A DNA stretch of 54,155 bases from a virus. The stretch spans positions 1-54,155 of the IMG/VR virus record IMGVR_UViG_3300022602_000132. One strand, 5' to 3'. Positions 44,165 to 50,182 of the stretch are shown here, piece after piece (the stretch's first letter is position 1; each line of letters opens with the position of its first letter). A program made the position numbers and the translations under genes. Below the pieces are notes generated by a model, which ran no database searches, was not told the DNA's origin, and saw only the letters and a program-made list of their open reading frames with translations.

Positions 44165-44452
44165 ATGATAGCAAACGGAACATTAAAAACAATTAATGAT
44201 GATGAAGACATTTATGTGTCTCTAACTCAACTATGTGAGTATTTTACTCAGTCCAGTCTGAATATGAAAAATGAAGCAGATCTTGTTGATAATAAAAATA
44301 AAAGGTATGCACAAGGAATGGTGGACCTCATGTTCACCATTGCTGAAGAAATGATTCAATTTGGAAAATTTGAAGCACAAAAAAGAATGATTGATGGGCC
44401 AGAAGATTTGCTTGCTATGATTGACAAAGCAGGTGGAGGTATAGTAGAATAA
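44165..44452 (+). CDS. Helical hypothetical protein after terminase (95 aa)
   Basis: Unrecognised. Helical and acidic (DDEDIYVSLTQLCEYFTQSSLNM, YAQGMVDLMFTIAEEMIQFGKFEAQKRM) with a Gly-rich end. It starts leaderless behind a promoter at the end of terL. The tRNA promoter lies within its last codons. Its position after the terminase and before tRNAs gives no clear role. Confidence 0.7.
   Translation: MIANGTLKTINDDEDIYVSLTQLCEYFTQSSLNMKNEADLVDNKNKRYAQGMVDLMFTIAEEMIQFGKFEAQKRMIDGPEDLLAMIDKAGGGIVE
44421..44450 (+). promoter_or_regulatory. Promoter TTGACA-N18-TAGAAT for the tRNA genes
   Basis: -35 TTGACA at 44421-44426 and -10 TAGAAT at 44445-44450; transcription would begin around 44457, just before tRNA-Asn. 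A second TATAAT at 44456-44461 runs into the tRNA itself and is less likely to be used. Confidence 0.65.
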
Positions 44453-44460
44453 TACTATAA

Positions 44461-44533
44461 TGGGGTGTAGCTCAGCAGGCAGAGCATTCGACTGTTAATC
44501 GAAGTGTCACAGGTTCGATCCCTGTCACCCCAG
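44461..44533 (+). tRNA. tRNA-Asn (anticodon GUU)
   Basis: A full cloverleaf: 7-bp acceptor (TGGGGTG with CACCCCA), D-stem GCTC/GAGC, anticodon stem TTCGA/TCGAA with loop CTGTTAA, and T-stem ACAGG/CCTGT with loop TTCGATC. Anticodon GTT reads Asn codons. No CCA is encoded. Confidence 0.95.
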
Positions 44534-44537
44534 CTAA

Positions 44538-44611
44538 GGTCCGTTAGTTCAGTCGGTTAGAACGCCACCCTGTCACGGTGGAGGTCAGGGATTCAAGTTC
44601 CCTACGGATCG
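44538..44611 (+). tRNA. tRNA-Asp (anticodon GUC)
   Basis: Cloverleaf with acceptor GGTCCGT/ACGGATC, D-stem GTTC/GAAC, anticodon stem CCACC/GGTGG with loop CTGTCAC, and T-stem AGGGA/TCCCT with loop TTCAAGT. It lies 4 bp after tRNA-Asn on the same transcript. Confidence 0.95.
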
Positions 44612-44770
44612 CAAGGCAACACTTGTATTGCTTCTCAATGGTTGGAAGTTTACGCAAGTATCTAAGTGGACGCTAGCACGACTTAGACGGTATCATCGGA
44701 ATACTCGGTTACGAGACCTTACAGTGTGGTGAAAGATAAACTGATCCGATACATTATTAACAAACTAACA
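44612..44770 (+). ncRNA. Non-coding stretch with possible RNA structure between tRNA genes
   Basis: About 160 nt with no reading frame of note. By eye it can form AGTTTA (44647-44652) with TAAACT (44737-44742), a 7-bp hairpin TCTAAGT/ACTTAGA (44661-44667/44681-44687) and CTCG/CGAG (44704-44707/44712-44715). GTATC (44690-44694) can pair with GATAC (44748-44752), which would cross the first helix as a pseudoknot. It lacks a T-loop, so it is not a tRNA. It may be a processed small RNA or only a spacer. Confidence 0.3.
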
Positions 44771-44777
44771 GAAAGAG

Positions 44778-44783
44778 TATAAT
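44778..44783 (+). promoter_or_regulatory. -10 box TATAAT that decides the start of the next gene
   Basis: TATAAT at 44778-44783 directly abuts an ATG at 44784. Transcription from it would begin about 44790, which is itself an in-frame ATG, so the 44784 ATG cannot be on this mRNA. Confidence 0.5.
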
Positions 44784-44789
44784 ATGAAT

Positions 44790-45020
44790 ATGATGGCAGA
44801 AAAGACAGAAGAAGTTAAGTCTTATGTACTTGGACCACAAGATCGTTGTGACTCATGTTCTGCGGAAGCTTTAGTTTGGGTGAACGGCGTGGCGGGAGAG
44901 TTGCTATTCTGTGGTCATCATTATAATAAGCATGAAGAAAAGCTTAAAGATTATGCATTTGAAATTGTTGATGAAAGAGATAAGCTGATACAAAATAGAG
45001 CAGTTGGATCTGAAAACTAA
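44790..45020 (+). CDS. DUF7455-like zinc protein (76 aa)
   Basis: A small zinc protein with DRCDSCSAEALVWVNG, GELLFCGHHYNKHEEKL and a helical end with IVDERDKL. This DRCDxC ... ELLFCxHH layout is that of a short actinobacterial family (DUF7455), which speaks for an actinobacterial host and for host origin of the gene. ATG 44784 is also in frame, but the -10 box ends at 44783, so a leaderless start at 44790 (or 44793) is more likely. The biological role of the family is unknown. Confidence 0.82.
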   Translation: MMAEKTEEVKSYVLGPQDRCDSCSAEALVWVNGVAGELLFCGHHYNKHEEKLKDYAFEIVDERDKLIQNRAVGSEN

Positions 45021-45028
45021 ATAGTTTT

Positions 45029-45103
45029 GCTCTAGTAGCTTAATCTGGTTAAAGCATTAGTCTTATATACTAACGAGTGTCAGTTCAAATCTGACCTAGA
45101 GTA
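45029..45103 (+). tRNA. tRNA-Ile (anticodon UAU, reads AUA)
   Basis: Cloverleaf with acceptor GCTCTAG/CTAGAGT (first pair G-U), D-stem GCTT/AAGC, anticodon stem TTAGT/ACTAA with loop CTTATAT, T-stem GTCAG/CTGAC with loop TTCAAAT. The anticodon TAT reads AUA directly, without lysidine. AUA is frequent in the genes of this AT-rich window and is usually rare in actinobacterial hosts. Confidence 0.9.
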
Positions 45104-45104
45104 C

Positions 45105-45178
45105 GGAGCATTAGCTTAGTTGGTAAAAGCCCCGAACTCATAATTCGGTAATCCTCAGTTCAAGTCTGAGATGCTCCA
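45105..45178 (+). tRNA. tRNA-Met (anticodon CAU; elongator, Ile2 not excluded)
   Basis: Cloverleaf with acceptor GGAGCAT/ATGCTCC, anticodon stem CCGAA/TTCGG with loop CTCATAA, T-stem CTCAG/CTGAG with loop TTCAAGT. The first pair is G-C and the anticodon stem lacks the three G-C pairs of initiators, so it is not an initiator tRNA. A lysidine-modified Ile2 tRNA cannot be excluded. Confidence 0.9.
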
Positions 45179-45197
45179 CTTAAATGAAAAGGAAAAA

Positions 45198-45596
45198 ATG
45201 GAACACAAGGAAGAAATAATTAGATTGAGAAATAATGGTTTGTCGTATAGACAAATCGAAGAAGAGTTAGGATGCTCAAAGAGCACGATATCCTACCATG
45301 TTGGCGAGGGCCAAAAAGAAAAATCTTTGATTAGACAAAAAGAGAACAGAGAAGCAATCAATTCTTATATAAGAGATTATAAGGAAAGTAACCCTTGTAA
45401 AGATTGCAATAATTTTTTTCCATACTATGTAATGGATTTCGATCATTTAAAAGACAAGAGTTTTCAAATTTCAAGGCACAAAAACCACACTAAAAAGCTT
45501 GATGTTGTAAAGCAAGAAATTGATAAATGTGAACTTGTATGCTCAAATTGTCATAGAATAAGAACTAATAATAGAAAGAATGGACTAGACAAATAA
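45198..45596 (+). CDS. HNH endonuclease with N-terminal helix-turn-helix
   Basis: A 132-aa protein. The N-terminus (EIIRLRNNGLSYRQIEEELGCSKSTISYHV) is a helix-turn-helix. The C-terminal HNH/zinc part has CKDCNNFFPYYVMDFDHLKDK and ELVCSNCHRIRTNNR, with two CxxC pairs and the DHL and CHR residues of the metal finger. Such proteins are often free-standing homing endonucleases. ATG 45198 has an AAGGA site; the longer frame would start within tRNA-Met. It lies between tRNA genes and the structured leader RNA. Confidence 0.85.
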   Translation: MEHKEEIIRLRNNGLSYRQIEEELGCSKSTISYHVGEGQKEKSLIRQKENREAINSYIRDYKESNPCKDCNNFFPYYVMDFDHLKDKSFQISRHKNHTKKLDVVKQEIDKCELVCSNCHRIRTNNRKNGLDK

Positions 45597-45614
45597 ATGT
45601 GATTGGTGTATACT
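45586..45614 (+). promoter_or_regulatory. Promoter TAGACA-N17-TATACT for the structured leader RNA
   Basis: -35 TAGACA at 45586-45591 and -10 TATACT at 45609-45614. Transcription would begin at about 45621-45622, exactly at the base of the 12-bp terminal stem of the RNA. Confidence 0.65.
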
Positions 45615-45621
45615 ATATTTA

Positions 45622-45742
45622 GGTTGTGAGCGACACACCTTAGGTATGGATATAGTTACGAATAACCAAGTAACCCGTGTGAACAGAGTTCTGCGGGAGA
45701 CTCTTAGGGCAGCCATTCAGTGCTGGAATATCGCTCACAGCC
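45622..45742 (+). ncRNA. Structured leader RNA, riboswitch-like, upstream of a 2OG oxygenase gene
   Basis: About 121 nt closed by a 12-bp stem (45622-45633 with 45731-45742, one G-U pair). Inside are CACAC/GTGTG (45634-45638/45677-45681) enclosing GTTAC/GTAAC (45655-45659/45670-45674), then AGAGT/ACTCT (45685-45689/45700-45704) and CAGC/GCTG (45710-45713/45722-45725). CTGC in the loop at 45691-45694 can also pair with GCAG at 45709-45712, an alternative or pseudoknot. A promoter places the 5' end at the stem base. No terminator follows, and an AGGAG site for the oxygenase gene lies 8 nt after the stem. I do not recognise a known class. Confidence 0.5.
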
Positions 45743-45760
45743 CCAATTTTAGGAGAACAC

Positions 45761-46345
45761 ATGCCCTTTAAAGATATGTCTAGTATAAAGATATTGGGGG
45801 ATGAAATATATGTATACGAAAACTTTTTATCCAAAAAAGAATTAAGTAAAATAAATAATAAATTAAATAATATACCAGAAGAGCTTTGGAGCAAGATGTG
45901 GGATGCAGAAGGACAAGTTCCAGATGTTAGTCCAAAGATGAGAATAACTAAAAAAATAATCAAAAGATTAAGTAAAAAGGTAAATGGACTTAATGTAAAT
46001 ATAAATGAAGTTTTTAGCAAAATGAAAACTGGAATTAGCTGGGGAGAACATGCTGATAATGCAGACTTTTTGGCGATAAGAAAATTATCTAAAACATTAA
46101 AAGATAAAGAAAAATTTAAGCTTGTTAAAAATTCAAAATATGGTGTTGTTCTTTATATAAACGATGATTATAAAGGTGGGGAAATATACTATGTTGGTCA
46201 AAATATATCTTATAAGCCAAAAGCTGGAGACCTAGTAGTTCATAGTTCAGAGGAAAAATGTAGACATGGGGTTAAACGTGTCACTTCTGGTGTAAGATAT
46301 GCATGGTCAAGTAATTTGCATGAATTACTAAGGATTCCAGAATGA
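45761..46345 (+). CDS. 2OG/Fe(II)-dependent oxygenase, P4H-like, behind a structured leader
   Basis: A 194-aa dioxygenase: His97-Ala-Asp99, His169 and Arg179 (SGVRYAW), core VVLYINDDYKGGEIYY and YKPKAGDLVVHSS. It is very rich in Lys and Asn in the N-terminal half (KKELSKINNKLNNIP). It starts at ATG 45761 with AGGAG and is the first gene after the structured RNA at 45622-45742, which may control its translation. The final ATGA overlaps the next gene, which encodes a cupin-fold protein that may act with it. Confidence 0.88.
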   Translation: MPFKDMSSIKILGDEIYVYENFLSKKELSKINNKLNNIPEELWSKMWDAEGQVPDVSPKMRITKKIIKRLSKKVNGLNVNINEVFSKMKTGISWGEHADNADFLAIRKLSKTLKDKEKFKLVKNSKYGVVLYINDDYKGGEIYYVGQNISYKPKAGDLVVHSSEEKCRHGVKRVTSGVRYAWSSNLHELLRIPE

Positions 46346-46893
46346 ATAATATTTTTTTAGATTTATTTAATGAAGCAAGAGAAAATAAAAAACCATTGCT
46401 TTTAAAAAAAGTTTTACCAAATGTTCCTGGATGGGAAGATTTTATAAAAAATCTTTATAACAAGGCAAATTCAGAGCAATTAATGAAGTATGGTCATGGC
46501 AGAAATTTAAAGGATATAGCAGTCTATAATTATTTGGATCCATTTGTTGCTTTTGCAGCAAACACAGAAGATGAAAATGGTTTAAAGGGATTAAAAAATG
46601 TTACTGATTTTCTAAATATATACTTGGGTGCTGAGTTTTTCAATATTAAATCAATTATAAATTTTGCGGGGTATGAGGCTGATTACTTTAAGCATGAAGA
46701 TCCAAATGATGTTATATCTTGGCATTGCATAGGTACTGTAGAATGGCGTATATACAACGGTGATGAGTATGAGTCATATCATCTAAATCCAGGAGATATA
46801 TTTTATTGTCCCAAAGGAACAGTTCATCAAATAGTTGTGTCTGAGCCAAGAGCATCTATAGTTTTAGACTATTTCAATCCTCTAGACAATTGA
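46342..46893 (+). CDS. JmjC/cupin-like protein, possible 2OG/Fe(II) oxygenase
   Basis: A 183-aa beta-barrel protein. His118-Glu-Asp120 (FKHEDPNDVISWHC) and His162 (CPKGTVHQIV) match the HxD...H iron triad of JmjC-like and cupin_8 hydroxylases, with a middle strand VEWRIYNG and the turn YHLNPGDIFYCPKG. This is the PGD-x-Y-PxGxxH pattern of JmjC ribosomal oxygenases. It overlaps the preceding oxygenase gene. It could hydroxylate a protein or be a non-catalytic cupin; the triad argues for catalysis. Confidence 0.75.
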   Translation: MNNIFLDLFNEARENKKPLLLKKVLPNVPGWEDFIKNLYNKANSEQLMKYGHGRNLKDIAVYNYLDPFVAFAANTEDENGLKGLKNVTDFLNIYLGAEFFNIKSIINFAGYEADYFKHEDPNDVISWHCIGTVEWRIYNGDEYESYHLNPGDIFYCPKGTVHQIVVSEPRASIVLDYFNPLDN

Positions 46894-46895
46894 TG

Positions 46896-46901
46896 TATAA
46901 T
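46896..46901 (+). promoter_or_regulatory. -10 box TATAAT, near-leaderless start
   Basis: TATAAT at 46896-46901, 9 nt before the ATG at 46911. A weak -35 (TTCAAT, 46873-46878) lies 17 bp upstream. Confidence 0.5.
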
Positions 46902-46910
46902 TAGTCTATT

Positions 46911-47351
46911 ATGACAGATGCACACAAAGCTAAACTAAATATACATTTAATAACTTCAATTCCAGAACATGCTCCACGTGAAGATGATCCAAATTATCAT
47001 CTATTTAATAATGCTAAAAATAGAATTAAAAGGCAGGGTCTTTGGAAGTGTATTATTAATGATGACCTATGTTCTGGAGAACCAGAACTTCATCATAGTT
47101 TTATAGAATTTAGTCAGATTAACGACATGGATCCAAATAAAGTGGCAGCAGCATTTGGGCTACATTTTGAGAATGATCAAGATTTTCAAAACTTTATTGA
47201 AAGTCCAGGAAATCTAGAGGTATTATGTGCTGCTCATCATAGAACACATTTTGGTATTCATCAAATTCCCGCACCTTTGTGGGAGACATTTCGCTTTAGG
47301 AAAGCAGGAACTGAGCCTGCTGCTGAGGTAATAACAGAACAAGATAAGTGA
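46911..47351 (+). CDS. HNH endonuclease-like protein (146 aa)
   Basis: A 146-aa protein. WKCIINDDLCSGEPELHHSFIEFSQ and NLEVLCAAHHRTHFGIHQIP give an HNH-like metal finger: His-His after an E-L strand, then Asn and His-His near the end (LCxxHHR), as in phage HNH proteins. A helical part between them (DPNKVAAAFGLHFENDQDFQNFIE) is longer than usual. It has a leaderless-type start. A homing or nicking role is possible, and the ending PAPLWETFRFRKAG is a pattern seen in related phage HNH proteins. Confidence 0.78.
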   Translation: MTDAHKAKLNIHLITSIPEHAPREDDPNYHLFNNAKNRIKRQGLWKCIINDDLCSGEPELHHSFIEFSQINDMDPNKVAAAFGLHFENDQDFQNFIESPGNLEVLCAAHHRTHFGIHQIPAPLWETFRFRKAGTEPAAEVITEQDK

Positions 47352-47357
47352 TATAAT
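47349..47357 (+). promoter_or_regulatory. Extended -10 promoter, leaderless
   Basis: TGA-TATAAT with TATAAT at 47352-47357, at the stop codon of the HNH gene; ATG 47364 follows after 6 nt. Confidence 0.6.
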
Positions 47358-47363
47358 TAAACC

Positions 47364-47951
47364 ATGAGTATTAAAAAAGATTTTGCAGCTAACTCTGGTC
47401 GCATCAGCGGTGGAGTTGGCTGGTCCATTCAATTTAATACTCCAGATTGTCAACATGGTTGGTCAGTTGTTAAAGAAGGAACTGGTCAATCAATTGGCTG
47501 TTATTTTAAAAAAGAAGATGCAGAAAAAGCATTGGAGGCACTTGCTGTGACAGAGCCTATTGTGAACAAATGCATGACTTGTGGTTGCGATGATATGGGA
47601 AATGATCATCACTATATTTCTGATGTAGAAAAGTGTGCATATTGCTTAGATAAAGGTCAAGGTCCTTGTTGGGACGGCTATGAATATGCTGGAACAAAAC
47701 AGCAAGGCAAAAAAACTGTTCCTAATTGCATACCAGTTAAAAAAGATGATGTTAATGGTCAAACAAAACAAGATGAACAAGAAGGAATAGGTTCGCTTTC
47801 TTTTTGGAATGGATCTTTTGCACCAGTTTTTGGAAATCAAAAAGTTCAATATAGCTGGATGTCAACATACAATACTCCACCACAAAATGATGGTAAGCCA
47901 TCTGTAGGATATGGAAACCATTCAGATCCAAAGGGAAGAAGTAATTCTTAA
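47364..47951 (+). CDS. Putative virion or morphogenesis protein with Cys motifs (195 aa)
   Basis: The N-terminal part (HGWSVVKEGTGQSIGCYFKKEDAEKALEAL) resembles a short module found ahead of phage prohead proteases and capsid-related proteins. A Cys-rich middle (CMTCGCDDMGNDHHY, CAYCLDKGQGPCWDGYEYAG) is followed by GKKTVPNCIPVKKDD, another recurrent phage motif. The C-terminus has SFWNGSFAPVFG and a disordered Gly/Pro/Ser tail. It starts leaderless at 47364. Taken together it is probably a structural or assembly protein, but no protease catalytic site is evident. Confidence 0.6.
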   Translation: MSIKKDFAANSGRISGGVGWSIQFNTPDCQHGWSVVKEGTGQSIGCYFKKEDAEKALEALAVTEPIVNKCMTCGCDDMGNDHHYISDVEKCAYCLDKGQGPCWDGYEYAGTKQQGKKTVPNCIPVKKDDVNGQTKQDEQEGIGSLSFWNGSFAPVFGNQKVQYSWMSTYNTPPQNDGKPSVGYGNHSDPKGRSNS

Positions 47952-48259
47952 TGCTACATAAACTATCATTATATATACAGAAATATCCAGCGAGAGTAGG
48001 TGGATATATGTCTGCTATAACGCTAAATGCATCAAAGTATTGGTCAAATCTGCCACTAGGCTTAATTGTTCCAATTGCTATGCTTTTAATAATGATGGGC
48101 GAGGGAAGCCAAAGACTCGAAGACAAAAAGACTTTAGAAGCATTATACACAGAAAACGATCCTCATAAGCCAGATGAGGAGATTCTTAATGAAATGATAG
48201 AACATTTAGAGATAGCTAAAAGGGGGAAGAAAAATGGCAGAGCAAAAAGATCTAGTTGA
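47951..48259 (+). CDS. Small membrane protein, holin-like possible (102 aa)
   Basis: One clear membrane segment (LPLGLIVPIAMLLIMMGE, about residues 34-51) follows a basic amphipathic N-terminus (LHKLSLYIQKYPARVGG), and the C-terminal half is charged with a basic end (KRGKKNGRAKRSS). It starts on the stop of the previous gene and overlaps the Dps-like gene by 26 bases. A holin or other phage membrane protein is possible, but no endolysin gene is next to it. Confidence 0.68.
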   Translation: MLHKLSLYIQKYPARVGGYMSAITLNASKYWSNLPLGLIVPIAMLLIMMGEGSQRLEDKKTLEALYTENDPHKPDEEILNEMIEHLEIAKRGKKNGRAKRSS

Positions 48260-48692
48260 TTCACTTGTAAAATTACAGTCGCTTGTAGTAAAGATGTATG
48301 GACAGGCACACGGCTACCACTGGAATGTAGAAGGTGCAGGTTTTCCACAATACCATAAATTTCTTTTAAAGATTTATTCAGATGTCTATGAGTCAATTGA
48401 TCCAATTTCTGAAAACTTGCGTAAGCTTGGAGCAAAAGCTCCGTTTGGCGTAAAAGAGTGGAATGAAAATAGTGATCTTGAAATTAATGATTCAGAGGGG
48501 CTGGGCGTTAAACAGATGCTACAAGAATTATTAAATACAAATACAATAGTATTAGCAATGCTAAAGCGTACATTTGATATATCTAATGATATTGATGAAC
48601 AGGGAATTTGTAATTTTATTGCTGGTAGAATTGAGCAGCATCAGTTTTGGGCATGGCAGTTGACATCAACACTTAAGCCTACTATAATATAA
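48234..48692 (+). CDS. dps: Dps-like ferritin-fold protein
   Basis: A 152-aa member of the Dps/ferritin superfamily that oxidises and stores iron and can shield DNA. The ferroxidase ligands are visible: His29 in GYHWNVEG, His41 in QYHKFL, then Asp56 and Glu60 in SIDPISENLRKLG. This matches the inter-subunit site of Dps. An AGGGGGA site precedes ATG 48234. In a phage with many Fe(II) enzymes, iron handling or protection of packaged DNA are both plausible. The promoter for the next gene is inside its 3' end. Confidence 0.88.
   Translation: MAEQKDLVDSLVKLQSLVVKMYGQAHGYHWNVEGAGFPQYHKFLLKIYSDVYESIDPISENLRKLGAKAPFGVKEWNENSDLEINDSEGLGVKQMLQELLNTNTIVLAMLKRTFDISNDIDEQGICNFIAGRIEQHQFWAWQLTSTLKPTII
48660..48688 (+). 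promoter_or_regulatory. Consensus promoter TTGACA-N17-TATAAT, leaderless
   Basis: A perfect sigma70-type promoter: TTGACA at 48660-48665 and TATAAT at 48683-48688, within the last codons of the Dps-like gene. ATG 48696 follows after 7 nt. Confidence 0.85.
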
Positions 48693-48695
48693 ACC

Positions 48696-49409
48696 ATGAG
48701 CATATTTATTTTTGGTGATAGCCATGTCATTAGACTTTGGAAGTCACGTGGAGATCAAGCAGAAGTTGATCAATGCTATTTTCCATATATGCACCCAAGC
48801 CAACCAGTTCCAAAAAATTATCAAAAATCTTCATGTGAGTATGAACATATATATGAGGGAAGAGATTTGCCAGTTGATCTTTGGTTTTCTTATCATAAAG
48901 GTAAGTGTGCTTGGAACGTTCCAAAGATTTTAAATGAACTTAATCCTTGTATTAAAAAAATTATTCCAGAAGACGCTACAATTCTTCCTTACTTTGGTTA
49001 TATGGATGCAAAAACATATTTAACTCAATATAAAGATCCAGAAGCAACTGTAATTAAATATATGGATGCTATCAAAGAAAATTTTCCAAATAATCCAGTA
49101 AGATATATTGAGCCTATTCCTCAGTTTGTAAGAGACATTGGAACTGGCAATGGATTGATGCCATTTGAAGAAAGATATCCAATGCATAAACGTTTTGTGT
49201 CAGAACTAAGAAGGCAGTGCGAAATTCGTGGTCTGGAAGATCCTATAAGTCCAGAAAAGATTTTGGGTGTTGATAAATTAGAACAGTCGTATGAGTGTCA
49301 TGAATGCGAATATTGCTTATATCCAAGCAGTGCTGGTATACTTTGGGATCACCTAAAGGTTGAATATAACAGAATGATTTTTGACGAGATCTTAAATCAA
49401 TATTCTTAA
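48696..49409 (+). CDS. SGNH/GDSL-like hydrolase
   Basis: A 237-aa protein opening with SIFIFGDSHVIRLW, where GDSH is the block I nucleophile site, and ending with ILWDHLKVEYNRMI, where DHL gives the Asp-x-x-type catalytic pair of block V. PYFGYMD and VRYIEPIPQF in the middle fit blocks II-III. Such esterases remove acyl groups from glycans or lipids, and phage forms can act on cell-surface sugars. A Cys cluster (YECHECEYCLYP) is an unusual insert and may bind a metal. It is driven by a consensus promoter as a leaderless mRNA. Confidence 0.75.
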   Translation: MSIFIFGDSHVIRLWKSRGDQAEVDQCYFPYMHPSQPVPKNYQKSSCEYEHIYEGRDLPVDLWFSYHKGKCAWNVPKILNELNPCIKKIIPEDATILPYFGYMDAKTYLTQYKDPEATVIKYMDAIKENFPNNPVRYIEPIPQFVRDIGTGNGLMPFEERYPMHKRFVSELRRQCEIRGLEDPISPEKILGVDKLEQSYECHECEYCLYPSSAGILWDHLKVEYNRMIFDEILNQYS

Positions 49410-49415
49410 CAGCAT

Positions 49416-49488
49416 GCCTTCGTAGCTCAGTGGATAGAGCATACGGTTTCTACCCGTCAGGTCGGGAGTTCAAATCTCTCCGAGGGCA
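49416..49488 (+). tRNA. tRNA-Arg (anticodon UCU, reads AGA)
   Basis: Cloverleaf with acceptor GCCTTCG/CGAGGGC, D-stem GCTC/GAGC, anticodon stem TACGG/CCGTC (first pair T-C mismatched) with loop TTTCTAC, T-stem GGGAG/CTCTC (G-T at one position) with loop TTCAAAT. The anticodon TCT reads AGA, a codon favoured in this AT-rich phage. Its 3' half is antisense to the end of the minus-strand oxygenase gene. Confidence 0.88.
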
Positions 49489-50182
49489 CTATACTTTCTT
49501 GAAGTGTCTTCATTCTCTCGTTAGTTGAGAATTGATGTAGGTACGAGAAATGATCTGGATGGCTTGGGTCATAAGGATCTTCGTTTGAAATATGATGTTT
49601 AAATAAATTATTATCAACATAAAATTTAGAGCGTATGATATTAGAGTGAGTATATCTTATGCCAGATTTGACAGGATTGACTCCATGAGGAGTTTCTACA
49701 CAATGTACTACTAAGTCTCCTGAAATAGCTTTATAGTTAATTCCATATTCAGGATAAGATATTTCTCCTCCTTCGTAATCATCATTTAAATAAATTATAA
49801 ATGCCAAAGGATTTAGAAGTATTTCTTCTTTATCTCCAATAAAATCTTTATCAACTATCATCTCTAAAAGCGGGTTCATATGATTAACAAAATCAATATG
49901 TATTTTTTGATGATCGCCCCGATATCTTACTTGAATTTCAGATATAGGCTCAAAGTGTATATCTCCTTCAAAACAAGAGCGTAATCTTTCGTCATATTTT
50001 TTTATTGATTCGGGGTATATCTGATGTTGATCTACTGCAGAATTCATGATAGAATCAATCTCTAGTCTTATACTTGATATTTCTTCGGGGGATAAAAAGT
50101 TATGATAAACAAACGCTTCATCATGAAGTTTTTCAAATTTATCATTAAGCTTTATATCCATATGACTAGAAAGAATTGACAT
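49457..50182 (-). CDS. 2OG/Fe(II)-dependent oxygenase, P4H-like, on the minus strand
   Basis: The only minus-strand gene in the window, 241 aa. His95-Ile-Asp97, His166 and Arg176 (SGIRYTH) form the iron/2OG site, with FIIYLNDDYEGGEISY and YKAISGDLVVHC as core strands. The start ATG (50182 to 50180) has GGAG 7 nt upstream. The last ten residues (IVPSERFELPT region) are read from the antisense of tRNA-Arg and the stop lies in the tRNA anticodon-arm region, so the natural C-terminus was probably extended by read-through into the tRNA. It shares a promoter region with the subtilisin gene. Confidence 0.85.
   Translation of the reverse strand: MSILSSHMDIKLNDKFEKLHDEAFVYHNFLSPEEISSIRLEIDSIMNSAVDQHQIYPESIKKYDERLRSCFEGDIHFEPISEIQVRYRGDHQKIHIDFVNHMNPLLEMIVDKDFIGDKEEILLNPLAFIIYLNDDYEGGEISYPEYGINYKAISGDLVVHCVETPHGVNPVKSGIRYTHSNIIRSKFYVDNNLFKHHISNEDPYDPSHPDHFSYLHQFSTNERMKTLQESIVPSERFELPT

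Noticed and set aside
44612-44770. A further tRNA between tRNA-Asp and the DUF7455-like gene
   Set aside because: No T-loop with a matching 5-bp stem or acceptor pair could be found; left as unexplained structure.
45640-46020. 126-codon minus-strand frame across the leader RNA and the oxygenase start
   Set aside because: It is antisense to a structured RNA and a conserved gene; composition is Leu/Phe/Ile-rich and no promoter fits.
47951-48259. Lysis cassette (holin plus endolysin)
   Set aside because: Only a single membrane segment is seen and there is no peptidoglycan hydrolase next to it; the SGNH hydrolase downstream is not a lysin family.
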